A DNA stretch of 64,000 nucleotides from positions 59,036,970-59,100,969 of the forward strand of contig NC_057925.1 of the NCBI RefSeq assembly GCF_018873765.1, written 5' to 3'. The DNA comes from Telopea speciosissima (taxonomy: Eukaryota > Streptophyta > Magnoliopsida > Proteales > Proteaceae). The notes beneath the pieces are model-generated. The model was given only the letters and a program-made list of their open reading frames with translations, did not search any database and was not told the origin of the DNA. This document shows, piece after piece, positions 22,160-33,073 of this stretch (position 1 is the stretch's first letter; every line of letters starts with the position of its first letter). Both the position numbers and the translations under genes were made by a program.

Positions 22160-23010
22160 GTCATTTAATTGACCTAAAAAAAGCTTATGACTGAGTCCAA
22201 CTACTAGGGCAGAGTTTTTTCAGTTAAATATGTTGACACAATTAAAGATAGTATAATAATGTAGTGCATAGTGTTAGAACTATTGGGCGTCAAGGTGGTG
22301 AACTCTCAATTACAATTAGTTTACATCAAAGATTAGTTTTAAGCTCTTATTTGTTGATGCTTATCATGAATTATTTAATCAGAGACATTCAAAACCAGGT
22401 TCCTTGGTGTGTGTTTTTTGTTGTAATATTATCTTAGTAGATAAGACAAAAACAGAGATTAACGCTAAATTAGAGTTATGGAGATCAACCTTGAAATCAA
22501 AAGATTTTAAGATAAGTATAACAAAAACCAAGTATTTGGTGTATAAAGAAAGTGATATAAAGGATGATGTTTCACATAAAATTAAAATAAGATGGATGAA
22601 ATGAAGAGGTGCGGTGTGTCATGTAATCGACGTGTTTCATTAAAACTTGAAGGAAAATTTTGTAAGACACTCATACGACCGCTATGATATGTGATGCGAA
22701 TGTTGGACTATTAAAAAACATCATATAGATAAAATCAATATAGTTAATATGAGAATGTTGAGATGGATGTGTGGCAAAACTAAGAATGATGAAGGAATGA
22801 TCAAATTAGAGTTGATTTAGGAGTAATTTCTATTCATGATAAGCTACAAGAAAGTCAATTAAGGTGGCTTGGCTATGTTCAAATGAGACCTTTAGATGCT
22901 ATAGTTCGGAAGAGTGATTTGATGATTCAGATTGAAGGAGCAGTGAAGAAAGACATGCATAGCTTGGCCTTCAAGTCTGACCAAGAATGGAACTCATTGT
23001 AGAGTTTTTT
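22160..23010 (+). mobile_element. RTE-type LINE remnant, RT core to C-terminus
   Basis: Multi-frame similarity: DLKKAYD (RT motif A), GLHQ-like and NYLIRDIQNQVPWC, LVDKTKTEINAKLELWRSTLKSKDFKIS, CGVSCNRRVSLKLEGKFCKTLIRP, then VISIHDKLQESQLRWLGYVQMRPLDA and KKDMHSLAF. The YADD-type catalytic motif is lost to mutation. Many stops, no intact reading frame. Same clade as 100-1130 and 44890-45067. Confidence 0.8.
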
Positions 23011-23810
23011 GAAGAGGGAGGGTGATCATAGTTCCCATAAATAAAAAATACAAATAGAAACCCTACATTTGAGCACTTACATAAACAAAAGTGAAAGACA
23101 AAGCCATGTTTTCAACTTTGCCAAAGCCAAATTGCTCTCCCTTAGTATAATCTTTATGAGAATTTGTTCAATAAAAAAGTTAAAGGTTAGTGAAACATCT
23201 GGAATGTCCATAGTTTGAGACTGTCATCCATCTCGTCCGTGAAATTCAACTTAGTATCCTATGTGGGTTAACAACATGTTCAATGTTCAAGGAAATTAAG
23301 AGCACATCACGGCATAGGACCATTTCTCCACACCCACATGCAGAGGCATATTCTTGGGGGCTGGGACAATTCTGGTCAAGAGGCTGTAACCAAACAAAAC
23401 CTTAACTATGCTCACATTGAACTCGAGGGATGAAAATAATGCAGTATTACAATTCAAAGAGTTGAGAGGGCTTAATTAATATGTTCTATTTGGTCCTATA
23501 GCTTTTGCTGATTAAGTAAATGCAGAGCATATCATGCCCAAAAGTGTCAAATATGAAGGGATGATGCCAACTGAGCAATACCTCAAGATTGATAGTTAAA
23601 CAAGAAAGGATAATGGAAGATGTTGCCACCATGCCCTTCAAGGGCCTCCTAGCGAATAACTGAATGACCTAATTTAAGAGTAAGCATAAAGCAGTGGTGT
23701 GTTCAACAAATAAGCCTGAGAAGAAAATTTTATTACCCTGTATGAATGGGTTTAATGTCAATAATAGTGCTTGTCTGCCAAACAACATATGTATAAGTAG
23801 TGGCATATAC
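23011..23810. other. Spacer, nothing recognised
   Basis: No coding similarity or structured repeat seen. Confidence 0.45.
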
Positions 23811-23896
23811 TTCTCAATCTGATTTTGTTAAAAACCATAAACCACTATTTCTCTTCTCAATCTGATTTTGTTAAAAACCATAAACCACTATTTCTC
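23811..23896 (+). repeat. 43-bp exact tandem duplication
   Basis: Two adjacent copies, 23811-23853 and 23854-23896, starting TTCTCAATCTGATTTTG and ending CACTATTTCTC. Looks recent, as no differences are seen. Confidence 0.9.
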
Positions 23897-26800
23897 ACCT
23901 ACAAAACCATTCCCCTGATGCCAAAGCTACAAGAATTAACCTCTTTCCACGATCTAACCATTTCAGAGATGATTCAACTATTGGATTACTTCTTGAAGCC
24001 ATATGAACAACATATTGCTAAAAGGAATTTGCTAGGTCTGAATGAGGCAAAATAGACACAACATATTTCATGACATAGCAAAAGGGCAAAATTCAGAGAG
24101 AGTGGTGAATAGTATCCTTGGAACTGGGGTTAGATGGTTTCACCAGTGCAACGGATGTCTAAATTGAATTGCTTAAAACATCACCTCTGATTCTCCAATC
24201 TCTGTTATGGCATTAGTGTGACTGAAACAACACTTCCTAAGCACTTTCTCCCTTGATTTTTCGGCTAATTGATCATCATTAACACCGTCTGCCTGTTTCT
24301 ATCCGGATCATGAGAAGATACCAGCCATTTTTCTACAGATTTAAAGGCAAACAGAATTTCCACCTTTCTGCCTGGGGGGTTGGGTGGGTAGGAAATCCCT
24401 TCCCATACTATTGACCTATTATAATCCATAAGCACATAACATCTATCTTCTTTTCAATTATCACTCTTGCAGATAGTAAAGAGAGTAGCAACTTACAGAT
24501 TCTGCAGAGCACAGATTGCTTATCAGTAAATATGTAATTGTAACATAAGCAATATTTTATATTCTGAAGAAATTTCTTTTGAAAGGTTATAAGAACACAT
24601 TTTCACAAATGATGGATCAAAACTCAGCAGTTGCCCATGGAATAGGGACATAGGGTTGAGAAGGGAGTGGAGGGTCAGAAACACATCGAGATAGAGAGAG
24701 TATTAGGTTAAAGGATAGTATGTTTACGCCAAAAGATTGTTAGGGCAGAAAGATGGTACAGGGTAAAGAAGAGATTGAAGGAATGACTGTATTCTACTGT
24801 TCAATATATTTTAATACACCTTTTAGAGTTTTAGTACCAAAAAATCTATTTTATTATAAACCTCTTTTTTCAACTGGAGAGGGGGAGGGGGAGGAAGATG
24901 TAAGGTATCAGGTAACTGGTATTCTGAGCCTCAAAGCAAATTTCCAACTGTCCTAAGGATTAGCCATAACTGGTACACCCTCAAGGAGAGTAGCACTAGC
25001 ACTAATAAACCATGACCATCGACTCTCATCCAAGATTCCAGTCATCATAGAGAGATATTTCCGTGTTACTCCAACTGTACCAGTAATTTGAACTGTAACA
25101 GAAATGTGATAAAACTCCAGACAATATATTCTAATTTACACTATTTGGAAGTTGAGATGAACAAAATCAGACTGAGAATGGTCTGATGCAATCCAAGGTT
25201 CAAAGACCCAGCTCAGATCGCTTCTGAGCCCACCCAATCTCTAAATAAATCAGATAACTATGGCAGTGGCACTCTTGTAATTCTAGAAGTCAGTCAAGCC
25301 TTTCACAGTAAAGCAATAAGATAAGGATTAAGCATGGAATAAACTCAAAGAAGAGGGCAATTCTGGGATTTTAAGTCTTAAATGATAAAAAAAAATAACT
25401 TAAGCATCAAGGGCATTTACGTACATTACTCACAATTCTGTTTCAAAAAATTGGTTCTGAGTCGGAATCGATTTTTTCTGTTTCTAGATTTTTGGAGTAA
25501 TTCTGTACCAACAAATGCTGTATGGTAAGCCTAGTAAAAAAATTGATTCTGCTATTACAGAGAAAAACTCCTATAAATTCATGGAAATCCCCTCTTTCTA
25601 TTTCTGATTTTCTGTTTTGGCTTTGAAGATTCCAGAAAGTGGGTTTATCTGTGAAAGAAGAGCCAGAGCCGGTAAAGGTATCGGCAAGAAAAAACAGAGA
25701 AGTTTCTACAGAGCATTGGTATTTGGGCTTGCAGAAACCTCAGTCCCTTTACAAGGCATTTACTTATGCGATCTCTCTGCTTAGAGAAAATTACAGATGA
25801 AGGTAAGGAAATGGATCGATCAGATCCGAAAATTCAAGTAGTGGGAAACGATCAAAAGCTAAAAAGCAGACGATCGAGCGGAAACCTTCACCTAATGGAT
25901 GACCCCCTTCCGCCACCACAGCAGAGAGAAGTAGAACCAAGACAAAGAGGAAAGCTTATCAAGGCAGAAAAAACAGAAAAGCCAATCGTAGGGAGAATTG
26001 GAGCTTCAACTTGAAAGTTGCAGAGGTCGAGTTCAGAAGTTGGGCTCAGTTTTAGGTTTTGTTATGTTTTGATGGTAAATTCCATCAATGCCCCTGATTC
26101 ACTTCAGTCCATGTTTTCTCACCGAAAAATTGGTAGAATCAATTCTAAAATGTGAGAAACACCACTTTGATGTTTCTCAAAAGCTTGCCAGAATCTATTA
26201 GATGACCCGGTCCGTTTCAAAAAATCTTTGAAACGGACTGGACAACCCATACATAATCTGTTTCAATTCTGCCCCCAGAATCAGAAAAAAAACATCAAAA
26301 TACATTTTTTGGAAGGTTACCATACAGATCCTAACTCATTCAATTTCATTCATTCTAATTCTTCCATCGTATTACACGCTCAATATAAAGAAAAACACCA
26401 TAATAGAAACCCCACTAAAATGGAAACTAAACAATCTAGGCAACATCTCAAATATAGAAACTACTAAAATAATTCCTACGTAATCTTCCACCCAAATATG
26501 ATGAAATAAACTAAAAGATTACAACAAAGAGCCCCCTGCAGACCAGAAAACGTGTTAGGCGGGTTGCGCCTCGGCTTAAGCTTCCAAAGAGGATCATTCC
26601 GGTCCAGCCAGGCTAAAGCCTCCACATCATGGTCACAAACTGTAACCTTGGAAACTTCTCAGCAGAACTTCAACTCCAACTTCAAAAGTTGGTAAAGTCC
26701 TAAATCCAGCCCAGCATACTTTGCAGCATTTCCTTTTCAGAGGTTTTGGTCTATGGTTCCTATTGCAGTGCTTATTATTGTAAATAATAAGAAATCATCA

Positions 26801-27077
26801 GTATCATATTAGTCTAGAACAGTTTCTTCTTTTGTTGAGTCACTAGGAAATTATTTGAAAGATTCCTTGATTTTTTTTTAGTAGTTTGTAATTAACAGCA
26901 TGAGTTGTCATAACTCTAACCGCTAAGTGGTGGATCCATAGAACCTTCTTCCTCATTTCTATTTCCCAATTCTTTTCCTATTTTGTTTCTTTATATCATG
27001 TCAAGGATTTTCTTTTCAGCTCTTTGAGAATTATCCAACTTGAGTTACGAGTATGCATGATTTTTTTTTTTGTCGTT
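23897..27077. other. Long spacer, no certain gene; possible degraded inverted-repeat element at about 25500-26350
   Basis: No recognisable protein. An open frame at 25766-26014 (82 codons, basic, proline-rich end) has no family I know. Around it, CTGTATGGTAAG at about 25518 occurs inverted (TTACCATACAGAT) near 26320, and AATTGATTCT blocks lie near both sides, so an old hAT-like element is possible. A perfect small hairpin (GTCCGTTTCAAA / TTTGAAACGGAC) lies at 26210-26238. Confidence 0.35.
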
Positions 27078-27253
27078 GAATGGTCTTATCAATACACAAA
27101 TGTATAACACCCTAGGAATTTCAATTGCGCTTATATTCATCACTGTAGGAATTGGGTTCAAGCTTTCCCCAGCCCCTTCTCATCAATGGACTCTTGACAT
27201 ATACGAAGGAGAGCGGTTTGTTCGAGAAATTCCTACCTCTATATCTATCTCTG
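27078..27253 (+). pseudogene. ndhB: Nuclear plastid insertion: fragment of ndhB
   Basis: Translation reads [20 protein letters not shown], then [36 protein letters not shown]. This is the NdhB subunit of the chloroplast NADH dehydrogenase-like complex. Nucleotides also look very close to plastid sequence. Agreement stops sharply at ATCTCTG (27253); the next about 115 bases are unrelated to this part of ndhB and may be another organelle piece joined to it. The fragment lacks start, exon structure and stop, and a few changes (for example ACTCTTGACATA for the expected ACTCCTGACGTA) point to nuclear decay. Non-functional. Confidence 0.88.
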
Positions 27254-27631
27254 TAGAACAAAGGATTCTGAATGGAATGGTTTTGAATATCGATTCATTA
27301 GTAAAAAGCCTTTTCCCACTTTTGAATTGTTGAAACAAGAACTTTATGTAAGAGCAATGACGCATCAAATCAGCCAGCCCAGAAAAATACTCTTCTCTTC
27401 ATCAAGATCACAATCAACCTTAAACACAACATCAAATTACCAAATCTATATTAACCAATCAATATTCCTTTATCTAAACCCCAATTGATAGAATTATTGA
27501 ATCATGAAGTCAGTTTTATCCAAGAGGCACCATCTATACCAGTTACAACCAGAAGAAAATCACTTCTCTCCGAACACCTCAAAAATACGCCCATTATAAA
27601 CAATCATTTCAAATTCATCAAATTCAGAATT
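27254..27631. other. Spacer next to the plastid insertion
   Basis: 27254-27370 may be a second organelle-derived fragment (it reads [19 protein letters not shown] in one frame), but I cannot identify it. The rest holds nothing recognisable. Confidence 0.35.
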
Positions 27632-27639
27632 CTTTTGAC

Positions 27640-27781
27640 CATAGTTGTCACGGTGGTTAGGCGACCCAAGGCGGTGGAGAGGGTCAAAATTCAAGGCGAC
27701 ACCAACTAAGCGAACAAGGCGTCCAAGGCGCCCAAGTCGACTAAGGCGCCTGGACGCCTAGGCGACGCCTTGACAACTATG
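27640..27781. mobile_element. hAT-type MITE, family E, with 8-bp target duplication
   Basis: Ends CATAGTTGTCACGG and CCTTGACAACTATG, with the perfect 8-bp duplication CTTTTGAC at 27632-27639 and 27782-27789. GC-rich interior of AAGGCG/GGCGCC phrases. Sister copy inverted at 41989-42122; a truncated end at 1-29. Confidence 0.9.
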
Positions 27782-27789
27782 CTTTTGAC

Positions 27790-29149
27790 ATAGTTCAGTA
27801 ATTTCTCCCTCTTAAACTGTACCTCAAAGCCTACTTTCTCTAAAATATATATAGTATCTTGCTTTTGGTTTTCCCAAAACCAACATCAAAGAGGAATTTA
27901 TCACCATTACTCCTTGGTCATAATTGAATGTCGTGCGTTCAAGCCACCTACATCAAGCATCCAAGAAAATATTTGATCGAGAAAAGTACCAAGGGATCCA
28001 AATTATGATTCATGTCACAAGTGTCCTTGGGAAAAATTGAATGATGTTGTTATGAACAATGCAGCCAAAAAGAATAATAAACGGAAGTAAGAAGATAAAT
28101 AAAGCAAGTTATAAGCAAACAGTCAAAGAAGGCCAATTCACCCCGTAATAATACTCGGAATATTGCATGAAAAGCTACCCATAACTTAATTGATTCCTAT
28201 CCAACTCAATTAATAGCAAAATCTACTAAAATAAGCACACAATGATATTTATTAGTGATTACCAGACACCCATATCCCTACACGATTTGACTTTTGATCC
28301 TAACCAGAATTCCTAAAACAATTCAATAACCGACTATTTGTAATACAGACTCACAGTATAAATCCAACAAAAAGTTAGCAACTCCCTTGAGTGCTTAACC
28401 TTTTCCTAAACAAAAAGTATACTAATTTAAAAATATATATTCTAAATGAAACTCCTAATCTAATTAGACATCCTAAACAGAAATCCCATTATATAATTTC
28501 CAATATAGTTTAGAATCACATGATCTTGGTCTTTAGGAAAGGCAGCTACGTAAGCTTCCAAATGAAATCAAAGTAACACAAAATAGATAAGTAGCATGTT
28601 TTCATCTTTCAAAAACATCATCAAATAAAAGTGACAGACATAATCCTTATAATCTAGTGTACTTTAATACAACACATTTTGGCTAACGAAGGAAGATCCA
28701 AGCACGTGATTAGGCCTCTTGGATGCTCCTGCATCAATATTTTACACTAGAAATATCAGATTAACAATTAACCAACGCTAAGATAAAGGAGTGAGGGGTG
28801 ACATCTGGAGTAGAGGTGAATACGTTAATGTTCTGTATATCTACCAATCCATAAGGGAGAATCAAAGAAAAAGAACAATATATATCGACATTGCTGAATA
28901 CAAGAACTCAAGAAGAAAATCCATAGTAGTACCGGTTATCATGCTTAAATCAAACCCCATAATTAACATAAGCCGACAACTAATAGAGAACATCTCCATT
29001 TTCAGGATGCAGTAAAGGGTTTGTTCTAAACAAAATTGCCATTGACAGAGCCCACATAATACATGTTATTGCAAAAAACTGAACCAGATGCAAGGAAGGA
29101 TCCGAAATCGAAAGCTCCAATATCAATTTACAAATCTCTAAGCTTTCTC
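27790..29149. other. Spacer, no gene seen
   Basis: AT-rich, nothing recognisable. TTTATT at 29150-29155 (AATAAA on the minus strand) is a possible poly-A signal for the next gene. Confidence 0.45.
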
Positions 29150-29298
29150 TTTATTTTGATTTTTCCCAAAAGAGCCCTTCCAAATTCCAACCTGTTGTCA
29201 ATCTGGAAAATCGATCTCAACCCTAAAAATCAAGAAATACTAGCGAAGAGAAATAGATCCCTAAAACACGCTCCGCTAAGGGTAGGAGCAAAATAGAG

Positions 29299-29856
29299 TC
29301 AGATAGAAATGCCGCTGGATTCAGCTTCGAGGTACTTACAGATCCTCTCCATTACCTCCCTGCTCTTAGCACTATTCTGCTGGAACTTCTCGGCGCACTT
29401 CTGCTCCACCTTTTCAGCCATAGAAGCCAGAGCCGACAAGGGCTTGATCCGAATGCTGGTCTCTTGCTTGCATACGGTCCAACCCTCTGGATTCTCAGGG
29501 TGAGGGTCGTACCAGACCTTCTCCTCCACTTCAAGGAAGTTTCGGAGGCTAATGTTACGGGTAGTAAGGTGCATGGAACGAGAACGAGCATCGACAACGG
29601 ATGATTCGACGGAGTGGCAGATGTCTTGGCCGATGATACGGCGGATAAACCAGGGTCCAGGGGCGTGGACGGTGATCGCTCGGGTGGTGTAGAGTTTGCC
29701 GTTTATGGGATCGAGCTTGCGATTTAAGGTGTCGACATCGAGGATATGGGATAAGATGCGCTTGTTCTCAGCGTCTGTGAATTTCCGCCATGATGCAGAA
29801 GTCACTCGTTCCCATGGATGCTTGTATACATGCTCCTGCGTGTATGCCCTAACCAT
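29299..29856 (-). CDS. PRELI/MSF1-domain protein (mitochondrial lipid-transfer type)
   Basis: 185 residues from ATG at 29856 to TGA at 29299. MVRAYTQEHVYKHPWERVTS is the family's start, then WRKFTDAENKRILSHILDVD, TRAITVHAPGPWFIRRIIG, MHLTTRNISLRNFLEVEEK and a helical, lysine-rich C-terminus. The PRELI domain covers about 1-170. Relatives (Ups/SLMO/PRELID in yeast and animals; At5g13070 type in Arabidopsis) move phospholipids such as phosphatidic acid across the mitochondrial intermembrane space. Length matches the family. The frame is open upstream of this ATG, but the homologues begin here. The coding region has no intron. A TATA box lies about 210 bases upstream of the start and a G-box beyond it, which argues for a real gene rather than a processed copy. 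Confidence 0.92.
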   Translation of the reverse strand: MVRAYTQEHVYKHPWERVTSASWRKFTDAENKRILSHILDVDTLNRKLDPINGKLYTTRAITVHAPGPWFIRRIIGQDICHSVESSVVDARSRSMHLTTRNISLRNFLEVEEKVWYDPHPENPEGWTVCKQETSIRIKPLSALASMAEKVEQKCAEKFQQNSAKSREVMERICKYLEAESSGISI

Positions 29857-30066
29857 GGCTTCCTCTCCTTCTCTCTCTGGATTTGTTGATTTCTTCAAAG
29901 GAAGATTGAAGGACTATTAATGGTTGCTTTATAGTAGTCGAGAGAGACGGCCCTGGCGATGAAAAATAGACCGAAACAGGAAAATAGAACGAATCAGACA
30001 GAAAAGAAAACACAAATGGATTTTGGGTTTGGGGATTGGGTTTCGCCCGAATCCTTAGGATATTGA

Positions 30067-30081
30067 CCTATTTATATAGAC
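30067..30081 (-). promoter_or_regulatory. TATA box for the PRELI-domain gene
   Basis: The minus strand reads TCTATATAAATAGG, a strong plant TATA box, about 210 bases upstream of the start codon. Confidence 0.7.
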
Positions 30082-30089
30082 GCTCTTTG

Positions 30090-30100
30090 ACACGTGTCCT
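30090..30100 (-). promoter_or_regulatory. G-box/ABRE-like element
   Basis: GACACGTGTC, a palindromic CACGTG core, sits about 15 bases upstream of the TATA box. Such cores bind bZIP or bHLH factors; regulation by light or ABA is only inference. Confidence 0.6.
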
Positions 30101-30173
30101 TGGCTTAATCCGTTCAAGTTTTTTTTTTTAAGGGTAATAAGAAATTCAACGTTGAATATCCTTGAATTTTTTT

Positions 30174-31395
30174 TGGGTGGGGAGGGAGAAGGAAGATAAC
30201 CATCGGTCAAGCGGCGTGTGTCTGCGCTCGACACAGCCATGCGCGAAATGATTCAAAAGGCAAAAAGGACCAAGGGTATGAACATGGATTGAGACGCTAT
30301 GGCACATTTTTCGTCTCTTGTACAGTTTCTAAACACATAGGTTGCTGAACCAATGGGATTTCATAGTGAGTACTTCTATGCTTCATCGATTATCGACTTG
30401 TATGAATCATTTTTGTTGTCCCCATCTCTTGTTTTTATTAATAAGAACAAGAAATGGGGACAACAAAAATGATTTATACTAAGTCAATAATGTTATTTTC
30501 TAATATGGATGTAATATATAACCAACAATCTACTGATGTGCATTGGGTGGGGAGGGGGAAGGAAGATAACCTTCGGTTAAGCGGCGTGTGTCTGCGCTTG
30601 ACACAGCCATGCATGAAATGACTCGAAAGGCAGAAAGGACCAGGGGTGTGAACATGGATTGAGACGCTATGGCACATTTTTCGTCTCTTGTACACTTTCT
30701 AAGCACGTGGGTTGCTGAACCAATGGAATTTCATACTGAGTACTTCTATGCTTCATCCATTATCGACTTGTATGAATCATTTTTGTTGTTCCCATCTCTT
30801 CTCTTGTACACTTTCTAAACACGTGGGTTGCTGAACCAATGGGATTTCATAGTGAGTACTTCTATGCTTCATCCATTATCGACTTGTATGAATCATTTTT
30901 GTTGTCCCCATCTCTTATTTTTATTAATAAGAACAAGAGATGGGGACAACAAAAATGATTCATACTAAGTCAATAATGTTATTTTCTAATATGGATGTAA
31001 TATATAACCAACAATCTACTGATGTGCATTGGGTGGGGAGGGGGAAGGAAGATAACCATCGGTCAAGCGGCGTGTGTCTGCGCTCGACACAGCCATGCGC
31101 AAAATGACTCGAAAGGCAGAAAGGACCAGGGGTGTGAACATGGATTGAGACGCCATGGCACATTTTTCGTCTCTTGTACACTTTCTAAACACGTGGGTTG
31201 TTGAACCAATAGAATTTCATAGTGAGTACTTCTATGCTTCATCCATTATCGACTTGTATGAATCATTTATGTTGTCCCCATCTCTTGTTTTTATTAATAA
31301 AAACAAGAGATGGGGACAACAAAAATGATTCATACCAAGTCAATAATATTATTTTCTAATATGGATGTAATATATAACCAACAATCTACTGATGT
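30174..31395 (+). repeat. Tandem array of three ~370-bp units, each with a strong hairpin
   Basis: Units begin TGGGTGGGGAGG at 30174, 30544 and 31030. The first is 370 bp. The second is about 116 bp longer because the segment CTCTTGTACACTTTCTAAAC to TTGTTGTCCCC is duplicated inside it. Each unit starts with the left part of MITE family B (GGTCAAGCGGCGTGTGTCTG). Each unit also has an inverted repeat of about 34-base arms around TTTATTAATAA, at about 30400-30480, 30886-30965 and 31256-31335. Units differ by few substitutions, so the array looks young. Open frames inside are parallel artefacts of the repetition. Confidence 0.9.
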
Positions 31396-31419
31396 ATATC
31401 GGATTTTTATTGTTCTGAA

Positions 31420-31925
31420 GGCATGTTTATGGTTTCGACCTCCACAATCTATGTTTTGCATTGTGATGGTGGTTTTCTATCCCAATAAAACACAACTTAT
31501 GGTGGGTTGATTCGTGATGCTATGGGTTCCCCCATTATTGTTGTTGCAGGTGTGGGTGTAGATAGATCAATCATTTCTATGGAGTTGTACGCTATCTTTC
31601 GGGGGTATGACTTTATGTATTGAAAAAGGTTTTTATGAAGTATCAATTTAGTTAGATTCCAAATTGGTTGTAGACATGTTAAATAGAAAGATTAAAGATT
31701 CTTTATCATTACAATGGTTGAAGAGCAAAAACCACCATTTAAGTGCCTTTCTTTCTTCGGTGGAATTATAAGCATGTATGGAGGGAAGTGAATCAACCAA
31801 CATATTACATTTTCTCCTTACCTGCAAGTGATGTGGAGATTATTCTCCAATCGGTTGACTTCCCAAAAGAACTTTGTCAATTGATTAATGGGGATGTTGA
31901 TTTTTGTATCTACTATCAGTTATAA
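31420..31925 (+). mobile_element. L1-type LINE remnant: RNase H domain
   Basis: Pieces in different frames: GGLIRDAMGSPIIVVAGVGV, SIISMELYAIFRGM, LDSKLVVDMLNRK and REVNQPTYYIFSLPASDV. These follow the plant LINE-associated RNase H: GG.IRD, the E.A/Y helix, the DS.L..D block and the N..AD block. Frameshifts and stops break it. Confidence 0.75.
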
Positions 31926-32416
31926 CTTCCCTAGTTTTGACACTTTTATTGATGTGAGATTTATCCCGTTTTTGTTAGGGCCTCCCATTTCTTTCTTTAA
32001 GTTTGTTTTAAAAGGGTTCTAGGTGGCATCGATCCTGACCTCATGAGGACATGCACTCAACTGGCAAACGACCAATCAACCAAGCTAGCAATTGTTTGCA
32101 TATTTTGCTAATCTGATATGTATTGAATAAATCATATTTTTTCCAAAGAAAAAATATATGCTTTCATGTGAGCCACAATCACTGGCCTATACTTGTGTGG
32201 TTGGGGGTTGGAGGTTGGAGGGGTGGGATTGAATATCCTTAAACATTGAAGTACTTAGGAATGTACTACTATAAGAAAGGCAGCAACCATCCTTATAGTT
32301 GTTACATCATTTAACTTTCAAGTGGATAATTATATTATGGGTTATTATTGGTTATCATTACTCTTATATTACATGTTACATAAGAAAAGTATTGTTAAAA
32401 CAAATATATATATATA
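31926..32416. other. Spacer, nothing certain
   Basis: A short phrase near 32040-32090 (ACCTCATGAGGACATGCAC...CAACTGGCAAACGACC) resembles an inverted pol III A/B box pair, possibly a degraded SINE. Confidence 0.35.
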
Positions 32417-32571
32417 TGGGAAACAGTTTTCTAGACGGGAGTGTGGCCTACGTCAGCACTCCCATGTGTCTATCTCTCTCCTCCTTAAAACAAGGAGGCA
32501 GATGTGTCTTTTCACATAAAGAGGAGAGAGATAGACTCATGGGAGTGCTGGCATAGACCACACTTCCGGAT

Positions 32572-32580
<9 letters not shown>
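32417..32580. mobile_element. Mutator-type MITE, family C, right end merged into a CT microsatellite
   Basis: GGGAAACAGTTTTCTAGACGG, GAGTGTGGCCTACGTCAGC and ACTCCCATGTGTCTATCTC recur inverted on the right half. The right terminus, expected to end CTCTCCC, runs into (CT)n. Confidence 0.8.
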
Positions 32581-32626
<46 letters not shown>

Positions 32627-32745
32627 TATATATATATATATATAAGTGTTGTTAAAACAAATATATATATATATAAATTTTTTTTTTGAGTAGAAGTTAA
32701 AATAAATATATATGTATATATATATAGAGAGAGAGAGAGAGAGAT
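32577..32745. repeat. Compound microsatellite: (CT)n, (TA)n, (GA)n
   Basis: (CT)n at about 32577-32626, (TA)n at 32627-32643, then AAGTGTTGTTAAAACAAATA with another (TA)n, and (GA)n at about 32725-32743. The AAGTGTTGTTAAAACAAATA phrase repeats the one just left of the MITE at about 32385. Confidence 0.85.
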
Positions 32746-33066
32746 TATCTCTAATTATTCTTATCCAATTCTATGTGGTTTAAATTATTAAAAAATTTCA
32801 ACCAAAAAAAAAAAGACAAGATATTGCTTGCAAATTATAAATCACTTAATACGTGTCATGATTGTTTTATTGCCAAGTTCCATATCTTCTCAACTTATTT
32901 AGCAAATTTTCTAAGTCTTCTTAAAGCATGGATTTAAAAAATTAAACTAAAATCGGCGGAATCAACCAACCCAATTTCTAAATAATGCTCGATTCTTCTC
33001 AAAATCCATTTTGGAATTAGCCACGGATGCATTTTGTTTTTTTTTTTAATCAGTTATTTTGTATTT
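32746..33066. other. AT-rich spacer
   Basis: Nothing recognisable. Confidence 0.45.
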
Positions 33067-33073
33067 TTTTAAT

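Noticed and set aside
30474-31181. Two near-identical 73-codon minus-strand frames
   Set aside because: Artefacts of the tandem 370-bp repeat, not paralogous genes.
30174-31395. CRISPR-like regular repeat
   Set aside because: Units are ~370 bp in a plant nuclear context without spacers; ordinary tandem duplication.
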